64,000 nt of DNA from Tepidicaulis marinus. Its GTDB lineage: Bacteria > Pseudomonadota > Alphaproteobacteria > Parvibaculales > Parvibaculaceae. Where the stretch lies: positions 186,001 to 250,000 of the forward strand of contig NZ_BBIO01000001.1 of assembly GCF_000739695.1 (NCBI RefSeq). The letters run 5' to 3'. This document shows positions 10,004 to 18,734 of the stretch, one piece after another; positions within the stretch are counted from its first letter, which is position 1, and each line of letters starts with the position of its first letter. The notes beneath the pieces are model-generated. The model saw only the letters and a program-made list of their open reading frames with translations. It made no database searches and had not been told where the DNA came from. The translations under genes were made by a program, and so were the position numbers.

Positions 10004-10106
10004 AGGGCACAGGCGCATCTGTTCAGAGAGGAACGAGTCTGTTCGCTGAAAAGATCTTACCGGGGGCAAAAATTTTGGCGCCTGTCCCTTCCCCGCCTTG
10101 CCCCCG

Positions 10107-10125
10107 TTACCCACAGTTTTCCACA
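10107..10125 (+). promoter_or_regulatory. Two closely spaced DnaA-box-like nonamers
   Basis: TTACCCACA (10107-10115) and TTTTCCACA (10117-10125), one base apart, each 8/9 to the consensus and both on the plus strand. This is the densest DnaA signal in the region. Confidence 0.65.
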
Positions 10126-10279
10126 GGCTGCCTGCCTATATGCGCAAGTTCGTCCTCTGTTTGGCGCAAACCCGGCGGGCGGGAAAAAACTGGCACCTCA
10201 CGGTCTCAATCAGTAGCTTCTCTCCCAATGATGTTTCCCGGCAAGGCACGCTGCCTTACCGGGCTTAAGGACTAGGTAC

Positions 10280-11101
10280 ATGGCCGGACGGCGCGTCTTT
10301 CATCTTCATCTTGTCTCCGATGCGACGGGGGAGACCTTGAACGCGGTCGCCCGGGCGGCCTGCGCGCAATATGAAGATGTGCGGGCGATCGAACATGTCT
10401 ATGCGCTGGTGCGCGGGCCCAAACAGCTCGAGCGGGCGTTGGGGGAAATCGAGGAAGCGCCGGGCATGGTCATGTTCACCATGGTGAATGATGATTTGCG
10501 CGCGAAACTCGAAAAGCGCTGCCTGGAACTTGAAGTGCCCTGCATCAGCGTGCTCGACCCGGCGATCAATGCGCTCGGCTCGTATCTCGGCCGCGAGATT
10601 TCGCACAAGCCCGGCGGCCAGCACATCATGGATCAGGAATATTTCGACCGGATCGCGGCGCTCAATTTCACCATGGCCCATGATGACGGCCAGAGCCCCG
10701 GCGATCTTGACGAGGCCGACGTCATTCTGGTGGGTGTCTCGCGTACCTCGAAAACACCGACCTGTATTTATCTCGCCAACCGCGGCATCAAGGCGGCGAA
10801 TATTCCCCTTGTTCCGGACATTCCCTTGCCGGCGGAATTGGAAACCGCGAAAAAACCGCTCATCATCGGGCTGGTTGCCAATCCGGAACGCCTCATTCAG
10901 ATCCGCCGCAACCGGCTCTTGTCGCTGAATGAAAAAACCGAAACCGATTATGTGGACCGCGCGGCGGTGGCCGCGGAAGTCGCCCATGCCCGCAAGCTCT
11001 ATAGCCGCAATGGCTGGCCGGTGATCGATGTCACCCGCCGCTCGATCGAGGAAACGGCGGCCGCCGTGCTCAATCTTTATACCCGCAAGGAGAATGCATG
11101 A
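10280..11101 (+). CDS. ppsR: PEP synthase / PPDK regulatory protein (DUF299, PpsR)
   Basis: A 273-residue bifunctional kinase/pyrophosphorylase of the DUF299 family, which controls phosphoenolpyruvate synthase or pyruvate phosphate dikinase by reversible phosphorylation. The N-terminus FHLHLVSDATGETLNAVARAA and the P-loop-like GVSRTSKTPTCIYLANRG are family marks. This is the gene called RP001 in work on alphaproteobacterial origins, and it flanks the probable oriC. It is followed by maf; their coding regions overlap by four bases (ATGA), suggesting coupled translation. Confidence 0.93.
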   Translation: MAGRRVFHLHLVSDATGETLNAVARAACAQYEDVRAIEHVYALVRGPKQLERALGEIEEAPGMVMFTMVNDDLRAKLEKRCLELEVPCISVLDPAINALGSYLGREISHKPGGQHIMDQEYFDRIAALNFTMAHDDGQSPGDLDEADVILVGVSRTSKTPTCIYLANRGIKAANIPLVPDIPLPAELETAKKPLIIGLVANPERLIQIRRNRLLSLNEKTETDYVDRAAVAAEVAHARKLYSRNGWPVIDVTRRSIEETAAAVLNLYTRKENA

Positions 11102-11697
11102 TGGGGGATCATCTGCCGCTCCTCCTGGCCTCTGCCAGCCAGGTGCGCGCCGATCTTTTGCACGGGGCGGGCCTGCCTTTCGATATTTGCGTCTCGCCCG
11201 TCGATGAGGAGGAAGCCAAACAGCGCCTTTCCAGCGAGCCCGATGCGCTGGCGATGGAGCTTGCGCGGCTGAAAGCCTGCGCGGTCTCCCTCGACACGCC
11301 CGCCACTCTTGTCATCGGCGCCGATCAGGTGCTTTCCTGCGAGGGGAAAAAATTCGACAAGCCCCGCGACATGAAAGAAGCGCGCAAGAACCTGTCTTTC
11401 TTTCGCGGCAAAACCCATACGCTGCATTCCGCCGTCACGCTGGCGCTCGATGGCGAGATCGTCTGGTCGCATGGGGACCGCGCGCATTTGACCATGCGCG
11501 ATTTCTCCGACGCCTTTCTCGATCATTATCTGCGCCAGGCGGGGGAGAAAATTCTCAAAAGCGTGGGCTGCTATCAGCTCGAAAGCGTGGGCGTGCAGCT
11601 CTTCGAGAAAATCGACGGGGTCTATTTCACGATCCTCGGCCTGCCGCTTTTGCCGCTCTTGGAAGAATTGCGCGCCAGAAAAGTGATCCTCGCATGA
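11098..11697 (+). CDS. maf: Maf family nucleotide pyrophosphatase
   Basis: A 199-residue Maf/HAM1-fold nucleotide pyrophosphatase thought to hydrolyse non-canonical or modified nucleoside triphosphates. The N-terminus [16 protein letters not shown] matches the family LILASxSxxR motif, and [18 protein letters not shown] carries the conserved active-site aspartate. AAGGAGA lies before the ATG, which overlaps the ppsR stop; the stop of maf in turn overlaps the start of aroE (ATGA). The three genes therefore form a tight operon. Confidence 0.93.
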   Translation: MMGDHLPLLLASASQVRADLLHGAGLPFDICVSPVDEEEAKQRLSSEPDALAMELARLKACAVSLDTPATLVIGADQVLSCEGKKFDKPRDMKEARKNLSFFRGKTHTLHSAVTLALDGEIVWSHGDRAHLTMRDFSDAFLDHYLRQAGEKILKSVGCYQLESVGVQLFEKIDGVYFTILGLPLLPLLEELRARKVILA

Positions 11698-12572
11698 GTG
11701 AGAAATCTTTAGGTACGCCTACAGCGCCCAATGCCAAGCGCCGGGTCTGCGTCATCGGCTGGCCGGTGGAGCATTCCCGCTCGCCGCTGATCCACAATCA
11801 TTGGATCGCAGAGCACGGCATCGAAAACGCGGTTTATGAAAAACTCGCCGTGCCGCCGGAAGAGGCCAAGGAAACGTTGCAGGGTCTCGATGCGCGCGGC
11901 TTTATCGGCGCGAATGTCACCGTCCCCCATAAAGAGACGGCCTTTACCGCCATTCCCCGCCACGACAAGATGGCCTCGCGCGTGCGCGCGGTGAACACGC
12001 TCGTCAAGACAGAGGAGGGATGGGAAGGGCGCAATACGGATGGCTACGGGTTCATCGCCAATCTGAAAGAAGGCGCGCCTTCCTGGCAGAAAAACAAGCC
12101 GGCCGTTGTCGTCGGCGCGGGCGGGGCCTCGCGCGCTATCATTGCCGCGCTTTGGGAAGAAGGCGTCAACGATATCCGCCTTATCAACCGCACGCGGCTG
12201 AAATCGGAAAAACTGGCAGGTGATCTCGGCGTCCCGCTTCTCGTGATAGATTGGGAAAACCGTAATCAGGCATTGCCGGGCGCCGGGCTTCTCGTCAACA
12301 CGACCTCGCTTGGCATGAAGGGAAGCGAGCCGCTCGATATCGATTTAAGCGGGCTGAGCAAAGAAGCGGTGGTCACGGACATCGTCTATACCCCGCTCAT
12401 CACGCCGCTGCTTGAAGCGGCGCGCGCCAGAGGCAATCCCATTGTCGACGGGCTCGGCATGCTGCTGCATCAGGCGGTGCCCGGTTTCGAAGCCTGGTTC
12501 GGCGTGCGCCCTGAGGTCACGCCCGCTCTGCGCAAGCTCATTCTGGACGATCTTGGACAAAAAGCAGACTGA
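11694..12572 (+). CDS. aroE: Shikimate dehydrogenase AroE
   Basis: A 292-residue NADP-dependent enzyme reducing 3-dehydroshikimate to shikimate in aromatic amino acid synthesis. The substrate-binding S-R-S ([11 protein letters not shown]), the catalytic lysine in NVTVPHKE and the aspartate in NTDGYGF are present, as is the NADP loop [11 protein letters not shown]. It has a short N-terminal extension of about 15 residues before [10 protein letters not shown]. It overlaps maf by four bases and is followed 15 bp later by coaE. Confidence 0.96.
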   Translation: MSEKSLGTPTAPNAKRRVCVIGWPVEHSRSPLIHNHWIAEHGIENAVYEKLAVPPEEAKETLQGLDARGFIGANVTVPHKETAFTAIPRHDKMASRVRAVNTLVKTEEGWEGRNTDGYGFIANLKEGAPSWQKNKPAVVVGAGGASRAIIAALWEEGVNDIRLINRTRLKSEKLAGDLGVPLLVIDWENRNQALPGAGLLVNTTSLGMKGSEPLDIDLSGLSKEAVVTDIVYTPLITPLLEAARARGNPIVDGLGMLLHQAVPGFEAWFGVRPEVTPALRKLILDDLGQKAD

Positions 12573-12587
12573 ACGAAGAAGAACGAT

Positions 12588-13229
12588 ATGAAAAACGACG
12601 TGCTCCTTATCGGCCTAACGGGCTCGATCGGAATGGGAAAATCGGAAACCGCCAAAATGTTCGCAAGGCTCGGCGTACCGGTCTATGACGCGGACGCCGC
12701 CGTGCATGAACTTTATGCGCCGGGGGGCGCGGCGGTCGCCCCGCTCGAGGAAGCTTTTCCCGGCACGGTGAAGGACGGCATGGTCGACCGGGAGGAGCTT
12801 TCCAAGCGCGTTCTCGGTAAACCCGATGAGCTGAAAAAACTCGAAGCCATCGTCCATCCGCTGGTGGGCGAAGCGCAGCGCGCTTTCCTGCAAAAAGCTA
12901 TGGCTGAGGATCAGCCCATGGTGCTGCTCGACATTCCGCTTTTGTTTGAAACGGGCGGGCGCGAGCGGGTCGATGTCATTGTCGTCGTCTCCGCCCCTTA
13001 CGACGTGCAGCACGAGCGCGTGCTTGCCCGGCCCGGCATGACAGCGGAAAAATTCGATGCGATCCATGCCAAACAGGTGCCGGATGCGGAAAAGCGGGCG
13101 GGCGCCGATTTCATCGTCGAAACCGACAAGGGCCTTGAGCACGCCTTCGAGCAGGTCAAAGAAATCGTGAATAAATTACAAGGCCGGCCCGGCAAGATTT
13201 TGCCCAAGATGCTGGCGCAAATGGGCTAG
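12588..13229 (+). CDS. coaE: Dephospho-CoA kinase CoaE
   Basis: A 213-residue P-loop kinase catalysing the last step of coenzyme A synthesis. The Walker [12 protein letters not shown] is at residues 8-18, followed by [12 protein letters not shown], the [11 protein letters not shown] motif and the lid region. Start and length are normal. It follows aroE closely and precedes dnaQ, the order maf-aroE-coaE-dnaQ being common beside alphaproteobacterial origins. The CoA pathway gene coaA also lies in this window, at 29899. Confidence 0.96.
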   Translation: MKNDVLLIGLTGSIGMGKSETAKMFARLGVPVYDADAAVHELYAPGGAAVAPLEEAFPGTVKDGMVDREELSKRVLGKPDELKKLEAIVHPLVGEAQRAFLQKAMAEDQPMVLLDIPLLFETGGRERVDVIVVVSAPYDVQHERVLARPGMTAEKFDAIHAKQVPDAEKRAGADFIVETDKGLEHAFEQVKEIVNKLQGRPGKILPKMLAQMG

Positions 13230-13281
13230 ACTCGGATCCCACGCGGGGGGTGCGCGCGGGTACAAGTGATGAGGGGAAGCC

Positions 13282-13986
13282 ATGCGGGAAATCGTTCTCG
13301 ATACGGAAACGACGGGCATCAGCGCGGCGGACGGGCACCGGCTGGTGGAAATCGGCTGTGTCGAGCTCGACAATCATGTGCCGACGGGCCGCGTCTTTCA
13401 TGAATATCTGAACCCCGAACGCGAGGTCGATGCGGGCGCACTGGAAGTGCACGGGCTTTCCAACGAGTTTCTCTCCGACAAGCCGCTTTTTGCCGATATA
13501 GCCGAACGGTTTCTGGAATTTGTCGGCGATGCGCCGCTCGTCATTCACAATGCCGCTTTCGATATGGGCTTTCTCAACGCGGAATTGAAACGGCTGGGCC
13601 GTCCGCCGCTTCCCGATGAACAGGCCATCGACACGCTTGCCATCGCGCGGCGCAAATTCGCCGGCGCGCAAAATTCGCTCGATGCGCTTTGCCGCCGTTT
13701 CGGCATCGACAATTCCAACCGCACCAAACACGGCGCATTGCTCGACGCCGAGCTTTTGGCGGAAGTCTATCTGGAACTTGTGGGCGGGCGGCAATTCGGC
13801 CTCGGCCTTGCCGGTCAGAAAGATGCAGGCGGCGAGGCCGGTATGCGCAGGCTCTCGCACCTGCCCAAACGCGAGGCCCGGCCAAAGCCGCTTAACTCCC
13901 GCCTCAGCGACGCCGAGCGCGAAAGCCACGCCGCTTTTATCGCAAGCTTCGGCGCGCCCGCGCTCTGGACCAGCTCGAAAAACTAA
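13282..13986 (+). CDS. dnaQ: DNA polymerase III epsilon subunit (proofreading exonuclease)
   Basis: A 234-residue 3'-5' exonuclease of the replicative polymerase. DEDDh residues are visible: DTETTG at residues 7-12, [10 protein letters not shown] in the middle, and the [20 protein letters not shown] block with its catalytic His and Asp. The C-terminal tail past residue ~190 should bind the alpha subunit. GGGGAAGCC precedes the ATG. It converges with secB, whose stop lies 23 bp away; I saw no clear hairpin terminator between them. Confidence 0.96.
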   Translation: MREIVLDTETTGISAADGHRLVEIGCVELDNHVPTGRVFHEYLNPEREVDAGALEVHGLSNEFLSDKPLFADIAERFLEFVGDAPLVIHNAAFDMGFLNAELKRLGRPPLPDEQAIDTLAIARRKFAGAQNSLDALCRRFGIDNSNRTKHGALLDAELLAEVYLELVGGRQFGLGLAGQKDAGGEAGMRRLSHLPKREARPKPLNSRLSDAERESHAAFIASFGAPALWTSSKN

Positions 13987-14009
13987 AGGCCGTGCCGAGC
14001 ACCGGACGT

Positions 14010-14498
14010 TTATGCGTCGGGCGTTTCCTGGGCGCTGGCTTCGGCTTGTGCCTGTGCCATTTGCTGGCGGTAAAGACCGGAGAAATCGATCGGGTCGATC
14101 ATCAGCGGCGGGAAGCCGCCATCGCGCACCACATCGGCAACGATCCGCCGCGCGAAGGGGAAGATCTGACGCGGGCATTCGATGAGCAGCACCGGCTGCA
14201 GGCTTTCCTGGGGAATGTTGGCGAGCCGGAAGATGCCGGAATAGACAAGCTCCACAAGGAAGAGCTGTTTGTCCTCGGACTTCGCATCCACGTTCAGCTT
14301 CAGATCGACTTCATAGTCGCTTTCGGCCAGCTTGCGCACGCCGACATCCACATGAACGGAAATCTGGGGCGGGCCGCTTTGCTGAGTGAGGGAGTGCGGC
14401 GCGTTCGGGCTTTCAAAGGAAAGGTCCTTGATATACTGGGTTACGACGCGCAGCTGCGGCCCGTTTTCTTCTGCCGCGTTGGTATCCGTTTCACTCAT
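14010..14498 (-). CDS. secB: Protein-export chaperone SecB
   Basis: A 162-residue tetrameric chaperone that keeps preproteins unfolded and hands them to SecA. Family blocks are VVTQYIKDLSFESPNAP near the N-terminus, the LVELVYSGIFRLANIP strand and the C-terminal FARRIVADVVRDGGFPPLMIDPIDFSGLY. The acidic-rich N-tail and Ala/Gln-rich C-tail are usual in alphaproteobacteria. GAGG precedes the ATG. The fxsA gene lies upstream on the same strand. Confidence 0.96.
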   Translation of the reverse strand: MSETDTNAAEENGPQLRVVTQYIKDLSFESPNAPHSLTQQSGPPQISVHVDVGVRKLAESDYEVDLKLNVDAKSEDKQLFLVELVYSGIFRLANIPQESLQPVLLIECPRQIFPFARRIVADVVRDGGFPPLMIDPIDFSGLYRQQMAQAQAEASAQETPDA

Positions 14499-14594
14499 GC
14501 CTGATCCGCCTCTCGATATGCAGGAAAGGAGGTTTGGCTAACACGGAACGGGCTGCCTCACAAGCGCGCAGCACTGTCTTGGAGGGGCATTGGC

Positions 14595-15167
14595 TTAAGG
14601 CCGCCAGGGCGAATGGGGATTGGGCTTGCCGTTGGGCTTGTCCTTGCCGGGGCGCTCCTCCCCGCCCTCCTCTTCGATGACTTCCCCTTCGATAATGGGT
14701 CCGCCCCGGCTGGGCTGGCCGCCGAAAGGATCGCCTGAAAAAGGATCGCGGGCCGGGCCTTCTCCGCCGGGCCGCCTGCCCGGACCTGCGCCATAGACAT
14801 GCACCTGCCCCCGCGCCATCAGCGCGCGCAAAATCTTTTTGCCGAGCGCCAGGCGGATCGAGGGCACGAAAAGCAGAAGACCGGCCGTATCGGTAATAAA
14901 ACCCGGCGTGAGCAGCAAAATCCCGGCAACGGCAAGAAAAAGCCCATGCACCATTTGCTCCACCGGTACTTGGCCCTCGTTCATGGCGGCCTGCGCCTTG
15001 GCGAAGGTGGCAAGGCCTTGCGCTCTTAAGAGCCAGGTCCCGGCGAAAGCGGTGGCGATGACGATGGCGAGCGTCGGCATGACGCCGATGGCGGCGCCTG
15101 CCTCGATAAAGACCGCGATTTCCGCGATCGGAACGCCAACGAAAAGAAGAAAAAGGAGTAGGGGCAT
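14595..15167 (-). CDS. fxsA: FxsA family membrane protein
   Basis: A 190-residue inner-membrane protein of the FxsA family, whose member in E. coli relieves F exclusion of phage T7 when overexpressed; its normal job is unclear. Hydrophobic segments span about residues 1-45 and 70-105 (VHGLFLAVAGILLLTPGFITDTAGLLL, the family signature). The tail past ~120 is rich in Gly, Pro and acidic residues and should be cytoplasmic. It faces away from the Tim44-like gene across a 356-bp gap and is followed by secB. Confidence 0.92.
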   Translation of the reverse strand: MPLLLFLLFVGVPIAEIAVFIEAGAAIGVMPTLAIVIATAFAGTWLLRAQGLATFAKAQAAMNEGQVPVEQMVHGLFLAVAGILLLTPGFITDTAGLLLFVPSIRLALGKKILRALMARGQVHVYGAGPGRRPGGEGPARDPFSGDPFGGQPSRGGPIIEGEVIEEEGGEERPGKDKPNGKPNPHSPWRP

Positions 15168-15523
15168 AAAGATCAGGGACTTTCTGTCGTTTCATGGGCG
15201 CGGCGCCCGGCGGCGGGCTTTTCGCGCCAAATGGGGCCGGAAAAGCCGCTCTTTGCGCGCCTGCGGCAGCAAGGCGCACTTTTCTGCGGATAATCTGGCA
15301 TTAGCTCGCTACTTGGCCTAGGTTATAAAGAACATATGTGGTGAAAAAGGGACCGCGCCAAGCACAGGACGGTAAGTGAGCCGTTGATAAGAGAAGACGG
15401 CGTGCGGGCTCTTTCGAAAACCGCTGGCAAAAGCCTAGAGACAAAGGCCTAGAGGCAAGAGCCGAAAGCAAGCGAGCGTTCGCGCGAAACCCCGCGCTTG
15501 AAACGCACCAAAGGAACGGTTTC
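15168..15523. promoter_or_regulatory. fxsA / Tim44-like divergent intergenic region
   Basis: 356 bases with no credible gene. An A/T-rich patch GGTTATAAAGAACATATG at 15321-15338 is a plausible promoter core. A tandem near-repeat, GCCTAGAGACAA (15433-15444) and GCCTAGAGGCAA (15447-15458), has a 14-base period. An AAAGGAACGG ribosome site lies before the ATG at 15524. Confidence 0.4.
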
Positions 15524-16246
15524 ATGGGAAACGGCTTCGACCTACTCAATATCATTCTGCTGATCGCCGCGGTTCTGGTGTTCTGGCGGCTGCGCTCCGT
15601 GCTCGGTCAGCGCACCGGTCATGAACGCCCGCCTTACGATCCTTATTCGGCCTCGAACGGGCGCGGCCCGCAGGAGGAGGCCGACGCTGCGGGCAAGGCG
15701 GAGAGCGATGGCAAAGTCATACCCATGCCCGGCCGCGCCATGCCGTCCGCGCAGGAGGGCCCGCTTTCCGGGCGCTTGCAGCATGTTGAGCCCGGCGCCC
15801 AGCAGGGCCTGACGGAAATTGCCCTCACCGACCGCATGTTCGATCCGGAAGGATTTCTGGAAGGGGCGCGCGCTGCCTATGAGATGATCGTCACGGCCTA
15901 TGCCGAAGGGGACCGCGAGACGCTGCGCCCGCTGCTCTCCGATCCCGTTTATGCGAGTTTCGAAGGGGCGATCAGCGCGCGCGAAGAAAAGAACCTGAAA
16001 ATGGAATTCGCCCTGATCGGGCTGAAATCGGCGGACATCAAAACCGCAAAGCTTGCCGATACGAAAGCGCGGATCGGCGTCAAATTCGTCTCCGAACAAT
16101 CCACCGTCACGAAAAACGAAGACGGCATCGTTGTCGAGGGCGATCCGGTGACCGTGCACACCGTCACCGATATCTGGACCTTCGAGCGCGACACGCGCAG
16201 CCGCGACCCGAACTGGCAGGTCGTGGCGACGGAAGCCGGCGCCTGA
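15524..16246 (+). CDS. Tim44/TimA family protein
   Basis: A 240-residue protein of the Tim44-like family, bacterial relatives of the mitochondrial import component; in Caulobacter the homologue is membrane-linked. The N-terminus FDLLNIILLIAAVLVFWRLRSVLG is a single membrane anchor, followed by a ~60-residue low-complexity linker and the Tim44 domain (about residues 90-238) with FLEGARAAYEMIVTAYAEGDRETLRPLLSD. It begins a run of same-strand genes, mltA-smr-xre. The function in bacteria is poorly known; an envelope or export role is inferred. Confidence 0.9.
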   Translation: MGNGFDLLNIILLIAAVLVFWRLRSVLGQRTGHERPPYDPYSASNGRGPQEEADAAGKAESDGKVIPMPGRAMPSAQEGPLSGRLQHVEPGAQQGLTEIALTDRMFDPEGFLEGARAAYEMIVTAYAEGDRETLRPLLSDPVYASFEGAISAREEKNLKMEFALIGLKSADIKTAKLADTKARIGVKFVSEQSTVTKNEDGIVVEGDPVTVHTVTDIWTFERDTRSRDPNWQVVATEAGA

Positions 16247-16250
16247 GGCG

Positions 16251-17522
16251 ATGATCTGCCGATGGGCCGCGCCGCGCCTTTTCCCTGCCAAACCGGCGTT
16301 TGCGGCTGCCTTCATGGCCGCTTTGGCGCTTGCCGCCTGCGCCGAGCAGGAAAAGAAGGCAGAGGCACCTTCCCCCCCAAAGGGGGCTGAAGCGGTGGCG
16401 GAAACCTCTCTCACCCGGATTTCTTTTGCCGAGCTGCCCGGCTGGCAGGGCGATGATCATGCCGCAGCGCTGGCCGCCTTCCGCCGCACCTGCCCCGTCA
16501 TTGCCGCCCGCCCCGCCGGCGCGCCGCTCGACCCGCGCATGGACGGCAAGGCCGGGCTCTCGGGTCTTGCCGGGGCCTGGGCGGGGGCCTGCGCCCAGGC
16601 GGGCCGGGTCGCCGCGAATGAGGCCCGCGCCTTTTTCGAGACCCATTTCACCCCTTATGCGCTGGCAGCGGGCGGAAAAGAGATAGGCCTGTTCACCGGC
16701 TATTACGAACCGGAATTTAAAGCGGCCCGCTCGCCGGGCGGTGCCTATCAAACTCCCCTGCGCGGCAAGCCCATGGATCTTCAAACCATCGATCTTGGCG
16801 CGTTCGATCCCGAGCTTGAAGGCAAACGCATCAGAGGCCGGGTGGAGGGCGCGCGTTTCGTGCCTTATCCCGACCGGGCAAGCATCGAGGCGGGCAATGT
16901 GGGCCCGGGCGCTGCGCCTTTCGTCTGGCTCGCCGATCCGGTGGACGCCTTTTTCCTGCATATTCAAGGCTCGGGCCGCCTTCTCATGGAAGACGGGACG
17001 GCCATGCGGGTCGGCTTTGCGGCAAAGAACGGGCGGCCCTATACGCCCATCGGCCGGGTCATGGCGGCGCGCGGATTCCTTTCCCGCGAAAATATCTCCA
17101 TGCAGTCGATTCGCGATTGGCTGAAAAACAATCCCGAAAAACGCCAGGCAATCTTGAACGAGAACCGCTCCTATATTTTCTTCCAGGAAATAGAAGGCTC
17201 GGACCCTGAACTCGGGCCGGTGGGCGCGGCAGGCCGCCAGCTCACCCCCTGGCGCTCGCTGGCGGTGGACCGGTCGGTCCATGGCCTCGGCGCACTCCTT
17301 TGGCTCGAGACGGAATTGCCGGGCGGTGCACCCTTCCGCCAGCTCATGGTGGCCCAGGATACGGGCTCGGCCATCAAGGGCCCCATCCGGGGTGACATCT
17401 TTATGGGCTCGGGCAGCGCGGCCGGCGAGATCGCCGGCAAGATGGCGGGCCAAGGCCGGCTCTTTTTGCTCCTGCCGAAATCCGCGGGCGCTGCGGCGTC
17501 CTTGAGCTCCCCGCGAGGCTGA
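16251..17522 (+). CDS. mltA: Membrane-bound lytic murein transglycosylase MltA, lipoprotein
   Basis: A 423-residue murein transglycosylase that cleaves glycan strands to form 1,6-anhydromuramyl products. The N-terminus has a hydrophobic signal ending ALALAAC, a lipobox that would anchor it to the outer membrane. The MltA domain includes GLFTGYYEPEFKAARS and VDAFFLHIQGSGRL; the C-terminal 3D domain has MVAQDTGSAIKGPIRGDIFMGSG with the catalytic aspartate. It starts 4 bp after the Tim44-like gene and ends one base before smr, so the three are probably one transcript. Confidence 0.94.
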   Translation: MICRWAAPRLFPAKPAFAAAFMAALALAACAEQEKKAEAPSPPKGAEAVAETSLTRISFAELPGWQGDDHAAALAAFRRTCPVIAARPAGAPLDPRMDGKAGLSGLAGAWAGACAQAGRVAANEARAFFETHFTPYALAAGGKEIGLFTGYYEPEFKAARSPGGAYQTPLRGKPMDLQTIDLGAFDPELEGKRIRGRVEGARFVPYPDRASIEAGNVGPGAAPFVWLADPVDAFFLHIQGSGRLLMEDGTAMRVGFAAKNGRPYTPIGRVMAARGFLSRENISMQSIRDWLKNNPEKRQAILNENRSYIFFQEIEGSDPELGPVGAAGRQLTPWRSLAVDRSVHGLGALLWLETELPGGAPFRQLMVAQDTGSAIKGPIRGDIFMGSGSAAGEIAGKMAGQGRLFLLLPKSAGAAASLSSPRG

Positions 17523-17523
17523 G

Positions 17524-18186
17524 ATGGCCCGCAAGCGCCCCGCCCGCCCCCTGTCACCGGAAGAAAAGAAACTCTGGAAAGAGGTGACGGAGACCGTCAC
17601 CCCCGCGCCGGGCCGTATGGCCCCGCTGCCCGAGATGGAGGAAGACGGGATGAAAGCCTCCGGTAAGGCCGGTACGGAGGCGAATCCTTCCCCGAGATCT
17701 GCGGCCAAAAGCACGAGCCGGAAAGGCGGTGCGCCCGCGCCCTCCGCGAAGACCCTGCCCCCTCAAAGACTCGCCGGCAGCGAAATTATCCGCCCCCCAA
17801 GTCCGCCCCCGCTCACCGGGCTCGACCGGCGCACCTCTCAGCGCCTCTCGCGCGGGCAGATCGAGCCCCAAGCCTTTCTCGATCTTCACGGCGAAACGAA
17901 GATGACCGCCGAAATGCGCCTTACCCGTTTTTTGCAGGATGAGCGCGCCCGCGGCACCCGCGTCGTCTTGGTGATCACCGGCAAGGGCAACGCGCCCCAT
18001 TCCCGCCACACGCTGCACGGCCATGAGTTTTATCATGCGCCCGAGCGCAAAGCCGTGCTGCGCCAGCTCGTGCCGGACTGGCTGCATGGGGACCGGCTGC
18101 GAGGGCTTGTCGCCGGGTTCCAGCCCGCCCATCCCCGTCATGGCGGCGGCGGCGCGCTTTATGTCTGGCTGAGACGCAAGCGATGA
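17524..18186 (+). CDS. Smr/MutS2 C-terminal domain protein
   Basis: A 220-residue protein with a disordered Lys/Pro/Ser-rich N-terminal half and a C-terminal Smr domain (about residues 105-218). The domain shows FLDLHGETK, VLVITGKGNAPHS and GGGALYVWLRRK. Smr domains bind nucleic acids and some nick DNA or RNA; the substrate here is unknown. It starts one base after the mltA stop and overlaps the next gene by four bases. Confidence 0.9.
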   Translation: MARKRPARPLSPEEKKLWKEVTETVTPAPGRMAPLPEMEEDGMKASGKAGTEANPSPRSAAKSTSRKGGAPAPSAKTLPPQRLAGSEIIRPPSPPPLTGLDRRTSQRLSRGQIEPQAFLDLHGETKMTAEMRLTRFLQDERARGTRVVLVITGKGNAPHSRHTLHGHEFYHAPERKAVLRQLVPDWLHGDRLRGLVAGFQPAHPRHGGGGALYVWLRRKR

Positions 18187-18560
18187 CTCCCTTCGGCGAA
18201 AAACTCCGCGCTCACCGGGAGCGCAAGGGCCTCAGCCAGGCGGAGCTCGCCAAGGCGGTGGGGGTAAGCGCGGCCTATCTTTCGGCGCTGGAGCATGGAT
18301 ACCGGGGGCGGCCCGGCTTCGATCTTGTTCAGCGGATCATCGGCACGCTCGGCATTATCTGGGACGAGGCGGAAGAACTCGTCGCCCTTGCCCGTCTCTC
18401 TCATCCCAAGGTTACGATCGACACGGCCGGCCTTCATCCAAAGGCAACGGAGGCGGCCAATCTGCTCGCCAAGGAGATCCGGTTCCTGCCTGAAAAAGAT
18501 CTCGACGCGCTGCTGCGTCTTCTCGAAAAAGCGCGCAAATCCGGGCCCGACTCGCGCTGA
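18183..18560 (+). CDS. XRE-family helix-turn-helix regulator
   Basis: A 125-residue protein with an N-terminal Cro/C1-type HTH: GEKLRAHRERKGLSQAELAKAVGVSAAYLSALEHGYRG over residues 4-45. The rest is helical and ends in a Leu/Lys/Arg-rich segment. It overlaps the smr stop (ATGA) and is the last gene of the Tim44-mltA-smr run. Such a regulator downstream of mltA-smr is common in alphaproteobacteria; the target genes are unknown. Confidence 0.88.
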   Translation: MTPFGEKLRAHRERKGLSQAELAKAVGVSAAYLSALEHGYRGRPGFDLVQRIIGTLGIIWDEAEELVALARLSHPKVTIDTAGLHPKATEAANLLAKEIRFLPEKDLDALLRLLEKARKSGPDSR

Positions 18561-18636
18561 GCGGTAGATGACGCGAGACCGGATTCGTTTTCAGCGAAGA
18601 AATGAGAAGGCCGAGGCGCACGGAACGATGAGGCTC

Positions 18637-18656
18637 CGCCGCCTTTGAAGGCGGCG
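18637..18656. terminator. GC-rich hairpin between xre and hslU
   Basis: Perfect 9-bp stem CGCCGCCTT/AAGGCGGCG with a TG loop between convergent genes. No U-tract follows on either strand, so it is at best a weak or rho-assisted terminator. Confidence 0.4.
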
Positions 18657-18734
18657 CGGATTCGCGCTTTGCGAAGGGTCTACGCGGGGCGGATTCACCA
18701 ACTTGTTCCGCTGCCGGATTGAAAATTGACGAGG

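Larger units (their letters stand above)
9541..10279. other. Probable chromosomal replication origin (oriC)
   Basis: 739 bases without a credible gene, between hemE (leftward) and ppsR/DUF299 (rightward). In Caulobacter and other alphaproteobacteria the origin lies between exactly these two genes (hemE and RP001). The stretch holds DnaA-box-like nonamers at 9717, 9932, 9986, 9995, 10107 and 10117, a weaker one at 9780-9788, and five GANTC sites (9725, 9744, 9809, 9900, 10035), the target of the CcrM methylase. An A/T patch GCAAAAATTTTGG lies near 10066. Neighbouring genes run outward on both sides. None of the DnaA boxes is a perfect TTATCCACA, and I found no perfect CtrA site. Confidence 0.82.

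Noticed and set aside
14521-14540. Perfect AAAGGAGGT Shine-Dalgarno-like string
   Set aside because: No start codon at a usable distance leads to a credible frame; it falls between secB and fxsA on the strand opposite to both.
14491-15279. 262-codon minus-strand frame over fxsA
   Set aside because: Alternative frame of the fxsA region; Arg-rich low-complexity translation, whereas the other frame gives clear FxsA.
16164-17714. 516-codon minus-strand frame over mltA
   Set aside because: Antisense to mltA and smr; Arg/Gly/Ala-rich with no motif.
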